Assembly (NCBI GenBank): GCA_037952775.1
Contig: JBANAY010000003.1
Location: forward strand, 15,810,001-15,874,000
DNA length: 64,000 bases
DNA from: Clonostachys chloroleuca
Lineage: Eukaryota; Ascomycota; Sordariomycetes; Hypocreales; Bionectriaceae
Direction: 5' to 3'
Each line of letters starts with the position of its first letter. Position 1 is the stretch's first letter. The translations under genes were made by a program, and so were the position numbers. The notes beneath the pieces are model-generated. The model saw nothing but the letters and a program-made list of their open reading frames with translations, was not told where the DNA came from and made no database searches. Shown one piece after another: positions 10,364 through 21,858 of the stretch.

Positions 10364-11077
10364 AATGCATGTAGTTATTGACATCAAGACCGTGCCGTTG
10401 CTAGGGCGGGTCGAACGGTGTGGATGGGACAAATTAAGTGTATTCCATTCCCTGAATGTTTATCCCTTCGTGTTCTCTCTGGGCGATGTGTCTCCATGAT
10501 TTCAAAGTGTAATACCATAATCTTGGCGTATGAAACGGGCCGCCTGCCTTGCTATGCGTTTATGGAATTGTATGTAGTGATATCTTCCAGTAGTTGATTC
10601 AGATTACAGATAAGTGGTCGTGGCACTATGAGAAAAAATGGTCGGAGTAACTGTAACCGACTCTTCTCGACCAGCCACTTTGTGAAACTAGTGCCCTGGT
10701 AGTCGAAGTATTTGCACATCTCGCTGGAGCTCCCCCACTCTCTCTGACTCTCTTCCGCCGCGGAATAGCAAGCCGCTACAAGTGGGCTCTTCTTCACACC
10801 CTAAAGTCTCTGAGTCCAAAAACTTGGGGATAATCAGGAGCCGTCCTGGGGAAATGGTAATCTTGGTTTTCATTACGTTACGGGAACCTGTATCAGATTC
10901 TGGGGTAAGGTATATATTGTTTATGTCCTCTGTCGAGTAGGCTGAGGTTTGAAACAGTCTTCACTCGAACATAACAGTACAACTACTGCTCATTCTCGCT
11001 TCGACTCTAGTCTTACCCTCGGTTTCTCTCTCCCTCCTCATCTCTCTCTCGTCCTACTTGAATCGTATCCCATCGGC
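10364..11077. promoter_or_regulatory. promoter region of the proline permease gene
   Basis: This 714 bp stretch has no gene. It holds a CGG-N9-CCG site at 10761-10775 and a TATATAT element at 10911-10917. A long pyrimidine-rich leader follows to the ATG at 11078. Confidence 0.5.
10761..10775. promoter_or_regulatory. CGG-N9-CCG inverted site
   Basis: CGG, spacer AATAGCAAG, CCG followed by CTACA, about 300 bp before the permease start. The CCGCTACA tail is shared with the site at 16160. Confidence 0.5.
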
Positions 11078-12991
11078 ATGGCGCCTAAGGAGGACGAAAT
11101 CACTTCGCCCCGCGACTGCCAAAGCAGCATTCAAATGGCCCTCGAGAGTGACACAATCAAAATGGAGCCAGCAGCGGACCAGACGCAGACGGAACTCAAA
11201 AGAGGTTTCAAAAACCGGCATGTTAACATGTTTGCCATTGCTGGCTCCATAGGCACTGGGCTCATCATTGGAAGCGGTTCAGCCCTGGCCTCTGGAGGGC
11301 CGGGAAGCATCTTGATCGCCTACTGTATCATGGGTGCATGCGTCTACACTATCATGACGGCCTTTGCCGAGATGGCAATCTTCGCACCAATGAACAAGGG
11401 TTTCAGCGGATATGCTACTCGATTCGTCGATCCTGCGTTGGGGTTTGTTTGCACCTACTACCTTTTTGTGAAGAAGAAGAGTTAACACAAACATTGCCTC
11501 AATTAGGTTCGCGACCGGCTGGAATTACTTCTTCAAATACTGTGTTCTCCTCGCCAACAACCTGACGGCTACCGGTCTCATTATTCGATACTGGCGAGAA
11601 GACATAAACGTGGGTGTATGGATTGCCGTCTTCGGCACTGTCGTTGTCGCTTTGAATGTAAGAAAGAGGAGGCGTCCCATCACTTGCCCAAGTTTTGCCT
11701 ACTTAATCACCGTCTTATTCACTTCTTTAGTTTCTCCCTGTCGAAAAGTTTGGCGAGACCGAATTTGTCATGGCGATTGTCAAAATTATAGTTCTTGTTG
11801 GCCTTATTCTTTGTTGCCTCATTATATCATTGGGTGGCTCACCATCCGGGGAGCGAATAGGTTTCCGATACTGGAACGATCCTGGTGCTTTTGCGCCTTA
11901 CCTGGCCGAGGGCAGTTTAGGTCGTTTCCTTGGTTTCTGGTCTTGCATTGTCCAAGCCGCTTTTATGTTCATGGGCTGCGAAGTTGTGGGAATTACTTAT
12001 GGTGAGGCCAAAAATCCTCGCAGGGCAATCCCCCGCGCGGTTCAGCAAACTATCTTGCGCATTGCTATTTTCTATATTGGTGGAGTTATTGTTCTCGGCA
12101 TGACCGTACCATACACCAACGACCTTCTGTTGTCCGCCAACAAGGAAAAGACGAGCGCAGGTAAGTCCATATGTCTATACCACGTAACTAGAATATCGCG
12201 TGTTGACTGCGCAATCACATTTCAGCTGCCTCGCCATTCGTTGTGGCGCTGAAGCTGGCCAAGGTCGAAACACTACCGTCCATTGTGAACGCGTGCTTCC
12301 TCATGTTTACTGTTAGTTTTGCAAATTCAGGTATGCTTGTTATTGTGTATCCAGGACTGCCAATTGGAACCTTGGTCTCATAGTGTTATCAGATATTTAT
12401 ATCGCATCCCGGACGCTTTACGGCCTGGCTTGCGATCATCAAGCGCCCGGTATTTTCACGAAGACAAACAAACACGGTGTTCCCATCTACGCCGTCATGG
12501 CGTCGTCAGCCTTCTGCGGCCTGGCCTTTCTCAATATATCCGCATCGTCAGGCAAGGTTTTTGGCTATTTTGTCTCCTTGTCCACCGTTCTTGGCCTCGT
12601 CAACTGGCTCAACATTATCATCACATACCTCGCGTTCCAAAAAGGCATCAAGGCTCAAGGGATCGCCCGGGCTGATCTGCCATGGAAAGGTCCCTTCCAG
12701 CCCTATGCTATCTACATCACGCTTCTGATCACTTCCCTTGTCATTATATTCAGTGGGTATACCGCTTTTATCGGCGGATTCAAGTTGGATAAGTTCATCA
12801 CTTCTTACTTGGGTATTGTTTTGTACCTCGTAAATATTCTGCTTTTCAAGGTTTGGAAGCGCACTAAGCGTATTCGGTCAGCGGAAATGGACCTAGTTTC
12901 TGGTAGACGAATGTACGAGGAGGAAGAGGAAGAGGAAGTGACCAAGGCAACATTCTCTCAGCGTCTGCAAAGTGCACTCTGGGGCAGATAA
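11078..12991 (+). CDS. prnB: proline-specific amino acid permease (AAP/YAT family)
   Basis: Five exons (11078-11442, 11507-11657, 11731-12160, 12226-12330, 12393-12991) give 549 aa with about 12 membrane spans. It is a proton-coupled plasma-membrane importer. The N-terminal block 'LKRGFKNRHVNMFAIAGSIGTGLIIGSG' is the fungal AAP signature, with the substrate-binding GSIGTG turn in TM1. Other family blocks are 'FAEMAIFAPMNKGFSGYATRFVDPALGFATGWNYFFKY', 'FMGCEVVGITYGEAKNPRRAIPRAVQQT' and 'SDIYIASRTLYGLACDHQAPGIFTKTNKHGVPIYAV'. The ATG at 11078 is preferred over an in-frame one at 10949, because the latter adds 43 residues not seen in permeases. The C-terminus is Glu-rich (12910-12940), a typical endocytosis-control tail. 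Placement between proline oxidase and P5C dehydrogenase identifies proline as the likely substrate. Confidence 0.88.
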
Positions 12992-13307
12992 AGGGAGGCC
13001 ACGATAAGTAGACATCACACTGAGATAAACCTCGTGTACCATCATATTAGCTGATAAGACTACTCTATTAAACACCCAGTCGTATAAGCTTGAGGACTAT
13101 TCTGGCTCTTTTTCGACTCTGGGACGGCAAAAAGTCCTCGATAAATATAATCTCAGCGCCAGCATCTAAGCCACTCTCAATCTCATGGGATGACCCGTAA
13201 TTTGAAGTTTAGTGTATCAAAATCTGGCTTATCTAATACGATGGATGATCCTTTAAGTAAGGAGGGCTCGCCCCCGCATTCCCCATAATCTGCACATTTC
13301 TCACACC
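12992..13307. other. spacer between permease and regulator genes
   Basis: This is the 3' flank of the permease and the promoter of the regulator. I find no CGG-N9-CCG element here, unlike the structural-gene promoters. Confidence 0.4.
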
Positions 13308-15942
13308 ATGAACCAGCGGCAAACCAACCCGAGCCAGGGTTCAAGGCGGGTAACCAATGCGTAAGGCGTCTCTTTCCTCGGTTTTCTCCGTCATAGCTAA
13401 TATGAGTGTGTCCGGTGAAGATGTCGAAATTGCAGGCAGAGAAAGATCCGATGCTCTGGCTCTCACCCTTGCGTTAACTGCACGCGCAGAGGCAAGGTGT
13501 GCCAATTCGAGGATACAGGACGGAGAATTGTGGTTTCTCAAAGGTCAGTAGTAATCACTGTTCTAGAGCACGGTTACCTGGAGTTTCTCACAACGGGCAA
13601 TTCTTGTAGATACTTGAGGCAGCTTCAGCAGCAGGCCACTGCCCCTGCTAGGGAGGCCGCGTCTAATGCGGAGGATTTAACATGCGTCGACGATACAACC
13701 CAGACTTTCCCACAGACAGAGAATGATGCCGGCGGGACTCAGCCTTGCCGGACTGAAGACGACACACCCTTCCCATTGCAGCACCAACCGTTTCAGACAC
13801 CCATATCAATTGAGTCTGTTCATGGTCATCTTGAAGCGTCAAATCCACTCGCGTCTGCTTCATGTGAATACGTCTCTGATGACAAAGGTCGACTGCGTAT
13901 GTAGCTGTTTCGATGTCAGGTTGAAGTTTTGGTGCTAATTCTAAGGTCAAGGGTGTCTCGGGGAGTCCTCAACTTGGTCTTTCACACGGAAAACATTGAT
14001 GCTTGCCCGCAAACATCTGGACGCTCAGGACCTCTCTTTGACCAACATTGCCACAAATGAAGAAAGCCGGGCTTATCCCTTAAGCTGGAGCTCATCAGGC
14101 TTTGAGGATCTAGCAAACTTTACTGACTTGCCCTCTGAAGACTACTCCATGTACCTACTGAATAGCCTTCAGTTCCACATCGGCCAGCTATATCATCTTT
14201 TCGACCAAACCGAGTTCATGAAGGTGTTTCACACCTTTTACCAGTCGCCTGCTGAGGTCGCTAGACATAATAGGATATGGTATGTCCAGCTGTTGACTCT
14301 TCTTGGACTGGCAAAATCCTTCATCATTCAACCTGCTCGCAACGCAACATGTCTCCCCGGAACAGACCTATTTATTCGGGCCATGTCACTACTACCAGAC
14401 ACGCCCTATTTATACTCCGACGCTCTGACATCAGTGGAGACTCTTTGTGCCATATCGCTATTCCTCCAATGCGCCGATTCGCGAAACACCGCATATGTCT
14501 ACGTAAGCATCTTGTCCCTCTTTGTGGTTTCTCTTTAAGTCCAGCCTTTTTTTTCCTCAGATCAATATATCAGAACTTGATGCAATGCATTTTCCTAATG
14601 TATACACAGATTGGCTCTGCCCTACGAATGGCCATCACGTTTGGTCTTCATCGCGAACGCCCGACACGCGACTGGGGGCCTCAGTTAACCTTGAGATGCC
14701 AGCGAGCATGGTGGACGGTATACATCCTAGATCGAACGTTTTCGTCGTCAATGGGTGTGCCAATAGCCATCCAAGACTTCGATATTACGGCCAAAATGCC
14801 AAGCAGGGACGGCTCAAGAAGCAGCACTGCTCTTCATATTCATGTCAAGCTTTCCAATCTGATATCCGAAGTGGTGAACAGTACGTGATCCTAATTTGGA
14901 GATATTCCCTCATGTTTCGAAGGTGCCTTAAGTTATATTGATGGTTAATTGCGTCGTGCAGAGATCTATGGTGCCGAAGGCCGGCTACAAAGCAGCTTCC
15001 TACCCAATGTTCACAAGGTTCTGGGAAGTATCGCTTCAATTGCAGCTGATCTAAACAGCTGCTTTCCACTGTCGTATGACGGGTCAGATGGCGGTATTTC
15101 TCGGGTTTCGTCTCACCTGCACTTGTTCTACCACCAAGTAAGACCTTTTCTCAACTAACCGTCCCCCGACAACATAATTTCTTACAGCGCTTAGACAATT
15201 CTCCTCACAATGTACCCGTTGTTATTGCATCTCTTCCAAACAAAATTGCAAAACAAAGAAGGCGGTACAGACGCCACACGGGGCTTCTCGGATACAACTC
15301 GAGCATTGCTTCAGACTTGCAAAGAATCTTGTAAAAATATGATCGGCGTTCTTACAATACTCCAACAGCAAGGCCTCTTAGGTATGAACAGCGTGTTGAC
15401 AGGCGATCCAAGATTTTCAATAGGCTAACCGAAATGCTCCTCTGATAGGTGGTGCTCTTCCTTTTGACCTCGAGAGGACATTCTCGGCCGGGTTTGTTTC
15501 CACGATGCTCTCAGTCATTGATTCTGGCGAGCAAACTTATCGAGCACTTTATGGCCAAGCGTGCTATCTTCTCGAAGAATTTATTCACCGAGGACTCACA
15601 CCTGCGAGTTTTCGGAAGTCTGAGATCGAGCTGCTTGTTGAAATGATACAACTTTGGCAATCCCAAGAGCGCGGGAACACACAAGGGGACGATCAAGACC
15701 AAGAGCAGCGGGAGGTAACACAACCGTCTGGTGGGGATAGGTCTAACGATGACCACAGTGCTGAGTATGACTTTGCGGTCACATACGACATGTCACCGGG
15801 GACTATGTACGATCTATCACCGGGTCAAATCATCTCACTTGCTGAGACGATTGCCGTACAGGATGGCCAGTTTGACAATGATATGGGGTGGATGGATGAT
15901 TGGTTATGGGACCACGAGGGTCAACAGGTGCAGGACCTTTGA
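13308..15942 (+). CDS. prnA: Zn2Cys6 transcriptional activator, PrnA-like
   Basis: Eight exons (13308-13360, 13421-13543, 13610-13896, 13946-14502, 14610-14880, 14962-15137, 15195-15381, 15449-15942) sum to 715 aa in one frame. Splicing exon 1 to exon 2 creates a complete binuclear cluster, C-x2-C-x6-C-x5-C-x2-C-x6-C ('ACRNCRQRKIRCSGSHPCVNC' onward), then a Gln-rich linker. The middle region is the fungal-specific transcription-factor domain: 'IGSALRMAITFGLHRERPTRDWG', 'LRCQRAWWTVYILDRTFSSSMGVPIAIQDFDI', 'YHQTILLTMYPLLLHLF'. The tail is acidic (from about 15830), a possible activation domain. Its place in the proline cluster suggests it is the pathway activator binding the CGG-N9-CCG sites. 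Orthology to PrnA is inferred from context and architecture. The third intron could use a GTCGAC donor at 13888 instead of GTATGT at 13897. Confidence 0.8.
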
Positions 15943-16159
15943 GTACTACTTGGCTGGATATATAATTGATCTTCCTCGACTGCTACGGGTCCCTAAAACT
16001 CATTAGCTCTATTGCTTTACAGTCACATACAAAGAGCCATTCGAATATTTCTAAATGCCATATGAACCGCTATGTGTTATCGTCACTAAGGCAAGGCAAC
16101 CCAACCTTCTCATCCCCGCTCATTCTGCTCTAAGAGGAGAATGTTAGCTGGGAGCGGAG

Positions 16160-16174
16160 CGGATAGCTAATCCG
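16160..16174. promoter_or_regulatory. CGG-N9-CCG inverted site
   Basis: CGGATAGCTAATCCG followed by CT. The arms AGCGGAT and ATCCGCT form a perfect 7 bp inverted repeat. Confidence 0.55.
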
Positions 16175-16193
16175 CTACACTTAGGTGGGGAAG

Positions 16194-16208
16194 CGGAAGA
16201 GGTAGCCG
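16194..16208. promoter_or_regulatory. CGG-N9-CCG inverted site
   Basis: CGG, spacer AAGAGGTAG, CCG, flanked by AG and CT. This is the second element in the P5C dehydrogenase promoter. Confidence 0.5.
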
Positions 16209-16394
16209 CTCAAGCGTTTCTCCGTAATCGGTCCACTTCCTTGTCACTCATTGCCGACTCATGCATTGTCTTGACTCAAGATGTTATCAAGATTCTGATA
16301 GAAAAGATACATTTATATAAATGTGGTGTCTTTCATTGTTTCTACTGTAGGCGCAGACAGAGCGCAGACAGAAAATCATTTCAATCAAGTCACA

Positions 16395-18188
16395 ATGGCA
16401 TCCGTTTCCTTTTCCAAGCTTCCTGAAGTCACCAATGAGCCCAATGTATGAACTTAAATCAACACTTTTCTCTTCCACCATAAAGCTGTTCTCCCCCGAA
16501 AAAAGTTCGAGGCACTGACAGGCAATGACCTAGCATTACTATGAGAAGGGCTCATTTCAGCGAGTTGACCTTGTCCAAGCCATTGAAAAGGCCAGAGCCT
16601 CATCGGTCAATGTACCACTTGTCGTTGGCGGCCAGGAGGTGAGCCGTGCTCTGATTCCATATGATGAACATCCTTCTGAGAAGTCCAATTGCTATCAAAC
16701 AGATTCACATTGCTGCAAGGGGGTGCAGTACAACCCGGCCGAGCACCAGTCAGCAGTGGCCACTTACAGCAAGGCCGGCCCTCGGGAGGTCAGGCAGGCT
16801 ATAGACTCAGCACTGGCCGCTAGGAACGACTGGTGCTCGCTCCCGTTCTCCGATAGAGCCACCATATTCCTGAAAGCTGCCGACTTGATATCGAAGAAGT
16901 ACCGGTATGATGTGATGGCTGCCACAATACTTGGCCAAGGCAAAAACGCCTGGCAGGCCGAGATCGATTCAGCCGCCGAACTCGCGGACTTCTTACGCTT
17001 CAATGTACATTATGCCGAGACGTTGTACTCTTCTCAGCCATCACACCACTCCCCTGGTGTTTGGAATCGCGTTGAATATCGCTCATTGGAAGGTTTTGTG
17101 TATGCTGTTTCCCCCTTCAACTTTACTGCTATTGGCGGGAACCTGGCCACGCTACCTGCGCTTCTCGGAAATGTTGTCCTATGGAAGCCGTCCGACTTTG
17201 CCATTGCCTCCAACTTCCTCGTGTATAAGATTTTACTTGAGGCTGGGCTCCCTGGAAATGTAATTCAGTGGATCCCGGGAGATCCTACCGAGATTACCCA
17301 GACCGTCTTTGCCCACCCAGAGTTCGCTGCTCTGCACTACACGGGGAGCACAGCCGTCTTCCGGAAGCTATATGGCGAGATTGGTCGAGGTATTGCAGAC
17401 GGCTTGTATAAGTCCTACCCTCGCGTCGTCGGAGAGACCGGGGGCAAGAATGCTCATCTGATCCATCACTCAGCCGATATTGATAATGCAGTCATCCATA
17501 CAGTCCGTGGCGCATTCGAATATCAGGGACAAAAATGTAGCGCAACGTCACGCGTCTATATCTCTGCTTCTAGGGAATCAGAGTTCAAGAGGCAGCTCGT
17601 TGCAGAGACTAAGGCTCTCTGTGTCGGAGATCCAGCCTCCTTTGAGACATTCATTGGCCTGTCATCCACGCATCAGCTTTCTCGAGGCTTCAAAGGGTGA
17701 TTGAGGAGGCCACAGCTGACAGCGAGCTCGATTTGTGGCACGGTGGTTCTTGCGACGACAGCAAGGGGTACTTTGTCCAACCTACAATCTACCGGACGAC
17801 AAATCCGAATCACAAGCTTTTATCTGAGGAGTTCTTTGGGCCTATACTTGTGGTATATGTCTATGACGACAAAGAGGACGTCGAGTCGGTATGCAAGCTT
17901 GTGGACGAGACGTCCGAGTATGGCCTTACATGTGCCGTATTTGCCTCGGATCGCCAGTTCATTTCCTTCGCAGAGAATCGTCTACGAGATACTGCTGGGA
18001 ATTTTTACATCAATTGCAAGAGTACCGGTGCTGTGGTCGGACAGCAGCCATTTGGTGGAGGCCGTGCCAGCGGTACTAATGACAAAGCTGGAAGCATTAA
18101 TATTCTCAGTCGATTTGTCAGTATGCGATCGATCAAAGAAGAATTCAATATGACGGAGTCAGTGGTATATCCTAGTAACGTAGTATGA
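16395..18188 (+). CDS. prnC: 1-pyrroline-5-carboxylate dehydrogenase, with a frameshift
   Basis: The product oxidises P5C (glutamate semialdehyde) to glutamate with NAD+ in mitochondria. Exon 1 is 16395-16445 and exon 2 starts at 16534 ('NEPN-HYYEKGSFQRVDLVQA'). Catalytic motifs are intact: 'GETGGKNAHL' with the general-base Glu, and 'GAFEYQGQKCSATSRVY' with the nucleophilic Cys. The C-terminal 'PFGGGRASGTNDKAGS' is also intact. After 'FETFIG' the frame is lost. The expected continuation 'PVIHASAFSRLQRVIEEA' is present one base out of frame from 17658. One C or G is therefore missing in the GGCC at 17656-17659, and no intron can bridge this point. It is either a sequence error or a recent loss of function. 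A possible further intron starting at 16639 (GTGAGC) is unclear; reading through it is also in frame. Confidence 0.85.
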
Positions 18189-18594
18189 AAATGGAACTTT
18201 CAGCTCTTTCTCATATAAAGAAACTAGTCTGGCTTGGGATTTTATAAATCAATTACTCGTTCACGAGAAGATAATAGAACTGAACCGCCTAACACTAGTA
18301 ACGGGCCAAAAAAGGTGGGTTTAATGGTTTTCCTGCATTCGGTGAAGCAAGCACTGCAGTTCAATTTACCCCCGGTCTGCCAGTTTCATGGGCATATAAA
18401 ATTCCTGAGATTATTTTAGTTATAGGTTTAACTAGTAACTAAGATATTTATATAGATAATTAGTTAAATAATATAATAACATATTACTAAATGTTTTAGT
18501 TTTAACTCTATTTACTAATCTTTCCCAGGTAATAGTATTTCTCATAACCTAGATCTACATTATTCTTAACTATCCTGTTATTCTATGACTGCAA
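18189..18594. other. AT-rich spacer
   Basis: From about 18415 to 18520 the sequence is strongly AT-rich (TTATATAGATAATTAG-like), unlike the flanking genes. It could be a decayed, RIP-affected repeat. No gene is seen. Confidence 0.4.
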
Positions 18595-20687
18595 TTAGGT
18601 ATAGCTACCTGGACGGAGACTAAGAAGAGCCACTTTCCGGTGTTGGAAGTTCTGCGATGCCTCGTGCTCTATTGTGCAGAGACTGACGGCCGTCCATTTC
18701 CGACACTGTGTCGAGTTGAGTTCCATGATAGGCACACCAGCTCTTGAAATGACTTGCCTATAAGGGGGCAGTGATTGATCGCCCGGCTCTTTAAAATCCT
18801 TGGCTGGCAAGGGCATTTGATTGTTGTTTTGTTGTCGACGACGGCGCAAAAGCCAAAATATCCCTGCGGCGATCAAGACAACGACAGCAACGCCTCCAAT
18901 CGTGGCCCCAGCTATGGTACCAGCCAAAACTTTGCCGCCTGAGGACTGGCGATCTTTTATGGTGTCTATTTCTCGGTCTCTAGTGTCTATTTCCACGTCT
19001 TGTTAGATGATGATAGAAGAACCCAGTAGGCATTACCTACTGTTGCTTGAACGATTTTTCCAAAACAGCTCCTGGATGACAGGCGTATAATTATACCCGT
19101 CTGCTTCACTGCCTATTCGTCAGTATGACTAACCGAAAGAACATGAAACGCTCATTCAAAATTCAACTTACCCGTTCTTGTAAATCTCTTGAACGTTTGC
19201 CGGCGAGTCATATTCGCCTAGGTCGGGATCATATAGTCCACCCATGCCGAAGTGACGAGGTCGAAAATGCCTATTCCCCTCGGCCAGACATCATCGCTTT
19301 TGAACCCCCCGCTCCTGTATTTTGCTAGGCCCCCGATGGAAATAAACTGTCTATTTCCAGCAATTGCACATTTATGCCCATGACGTATAGCGTCTGAACT
19401 TTGAGGGCTTGAGAGTTGAAACCATTTAAATGCCGGTAAAGACAAAACCCAAAAGTCATCCAATGCCTGTTTCTTGGTCGACAAGCCCCCAAACATATAT
19501 CTAGTTGTGTCAGAACAAGCAAATTCATTAGACATTTAGGGTTGTGGAACAGCCCCGGACTTACACCTCAAGCGTTCCATTTTTCCCTTGAGCCGCAGCA
19601 GTACAGAAATATCCCCGTTCTGAAGGAAATCCGTTGGTGTCTTTCACCGTATCTTGTCGATACCACTTCTGTGTGATCGGATCGTATATGGTAACAAAAG
19701 TGAGAGGCTGATGTTCTGACTCAAAACGTTTTGCTCCACCAAGAAGCATGACCAGCGGAGAGCTTCCAAAGCCTTTTACGCAGACAGCAGCGCCGTTCCA
19801 GATATTGCCCTGAGAACCACTCGAGTCGAAATTTGTGATGTTGGACCATTCTGATGAGCTCGCGTTGTACATGCGCACACCAGGCGACCCTCTGTTGCTC
19901 TCCCCATAAGATGATCCTGAGTAGACGTAACCCCCAATGTAGAATCCGAGGTCGTCGCAGAATACCGATTGTCCATGAGTACTTGGGATAATATTGTCGA
20001 AAGCTGTCTGCTGGGCTGGCTTCTTGATGCTCCATGTCCCATCCCATTACCATCTACTGAAAGAATATACATCTCGTTTTCTTGGCCCTCTTCATATCGA
20101 GCTGAGCGAGAGAGCTCACCTGCCCATCGGTATATAGCGTTTCTTTTGGGATCGGCCCACAGGCCAGCAAAATTAGTGGCCCGCATGTCGTTCTTATAAG
20201 CAATTTCTTTGATCTCGACCGATCCCGGTTTCCACGGTTTGTTGAGTGGTATGGCAAGTGTTTTGCTGACTGTTTTGGAAATGAGAAATATGGTTAGCGG
20301 GCTGGAACGACGTACTCAAGAAAGAAAAAAAGCATCAATGGCCTACATTCCAATGATTCCGCGTCGTTTGTTTGCTTCTTGTCCACCAAAGTCGATATTT
20401 GGCCGCCCTCAATATATAGATAATCGCCTAGTGTAACGGCTGAGGCAAAGGTCAGCGTTTAGCCCTAGCTTTGCAAGAATGAATCAAATATCATCTACAA
20501 ATACTAAAAGGATTGGTGAGCTACTTTCGTGATGGGCTATTCTTTGGCTCGTTCCACCTTGGATATATCGGTTAATAAAGGTGGTGTTGTCGGTCTGGTC
20601 CGTTCTCTCTATTACATGTGCACTCGAGGGAAAAGATAAGAATATCGCGGCGCAAAGGACCAACTGAAGATCATGGTTTCGAAACAT
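18595..20687 (-). CDS. membrane-anchored kelch-repeat protein
   Basis: This multi-exon minus-strand gene has exon boundaries only partly resolved. It begins with a signal peptide (MFRNHDLQLVLCAAIFLSFPSSA, start at 20687). Its kelch blades include 'RWAGELS', 'DLGFYIGGYVYSGSSYG', 'MLLGGAKRFESEHQPLTFVTIYDP', 'RYMFGGLSTKKQALDDFWVLSLPAFKW' and 'FISIGGLA'. It ends with one transmembrane helix (TIGGVAVVVLIAAGIFWLL), a basic RRRR stop-transfer stretch and a short cytoplasmic tail, so it is a type I surface protein. Reading passes from one frame to another at 20043-20045, near the coding-strand GGG of 'GGTAATGGGATGG'. One more G would keep 'DGNGDGTWSIKK' in frame, so a homopolymer deletion is likely. 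The blades suggest a galactose-oxidase/kelch propeller without visible catalytic residues. Function unknown. Confidence 0.7.
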
Positions 20688-21858
20688 TTTGGTTCGGTCA
20701 ATGATCAGCACCCAGATGAGGCGCCCTGATTAGCGAACTGGACGTCAAAACAAAAATCCAACTCAGCTCTGGGACTGATGGACCTAGATGGGAAGTATGC
20801 TGGTTGTTAATAAGGCAATAAGGTGATTACTTCGTGGCGCATCTGAACTTGGGTCTACCAAAGACCCTACTTAGAATGACCATTTCGTAAACTTAAACAA
20901 CAAAATAAGGATCTTTGGATCCGGCTCGCCATCGCCAAGCTTCCTATGAGGACAACTGGCTGTCAAATGGCTAGCTGATTGGTCACACTTCTGTTACATT
21001 CTTGGCAGTAATGTCCGTGTGCATAATTACGTATTGTGGCACCTTTTGTCCGTAGGCAGATCAATGCTGCAAAGGGATTGACAACGTTCCATTTGGGGGT
21101 ACATTGATCATTTTCAGCACACCATTCAGGAGCAAAATTCAGGAGTTAAAATCCTCGGGCGCAGCTTTAGGCTCCTTATGGGGGCCACTCGCATCCTATG
21201 TCTCTAGGTGACAACAGAAGTGAGAAATTAGGTCGAGGAGTGATTATCCACTCTCTACTATGGCTAGAATAATACGGCTGTCAGAGCCAATTCTATTACA
21301 CCAGCAAAAACGGAGCGCGCTCGCGCTGATTGCTGTGCCTAATTGACTACATAGCCTGTCACTGACACCAACAACGGCAGTAAGAAACGATACAAGTTGA
21401 TCATCTCTTGTCTACTGCAAATTCAGTATTTGTTACTTGCCCTCAATAATTCGATAATGCCGGTCCCAGACTTGGAGACAAGTGGTATGATTTTTGAGTG
21501 TCTCAGGGTCAATGTCAGTCGGTCAACGCTCTTTCATGCATACAAGCCCTATTCATTGTGATTTCTTGGCCAGCTCTTGTTTGCGTCTCAGCTGAACTCA
21601 TATTCTCGGTTGAGCTTCTTTAGCTATTGTTCTCACAAACAGATCGAATGAATAATAGATCCACCGAAGGTAGGCCAAAAGAAATGCGCGGTAAAAGAAG
21701 CAAAGATTAATAGGATTGATGAGAGGAACAACGAAGAGAATTCCAAAATAATGTAAGAAAGTTAGGGTATAGCATGTAGCTAAATTAACCGGGATAGTGG
21801 CAATCCTTGTTCCAAGAACCTTTAATGTGTGGCATAATAAGGTTTTTAGACGCCATCA
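20688..21858. other. intergenic
   Basis: 1.2 kb without a supportable open frame. It contains the promoter of the kelch gene and the 3' flank of the PhyH gene. A GC-rich palindromic patch GCGCGCTCGCGC lies near 21316. Confidence 0.5.

Larger units (their letters stand above)
15943..16394. promoter_or_regulatory. promoter of P5C dehydrogenase
   Basis: This 452 bp spacer carries two CGG-N9-CCG elements only 19 bp apart, about 190-235 bp before the ATG. It also has a TATATAAA-like stretch near 16313. Confidence 0.55.

Noticed and set aside
13339..13350. tRNA T-loop-like GGTTCAAGGC word
   Set aside because: It lies in the first exon of the Zn2Cys6 gene, with no cloverleaf arms around it.
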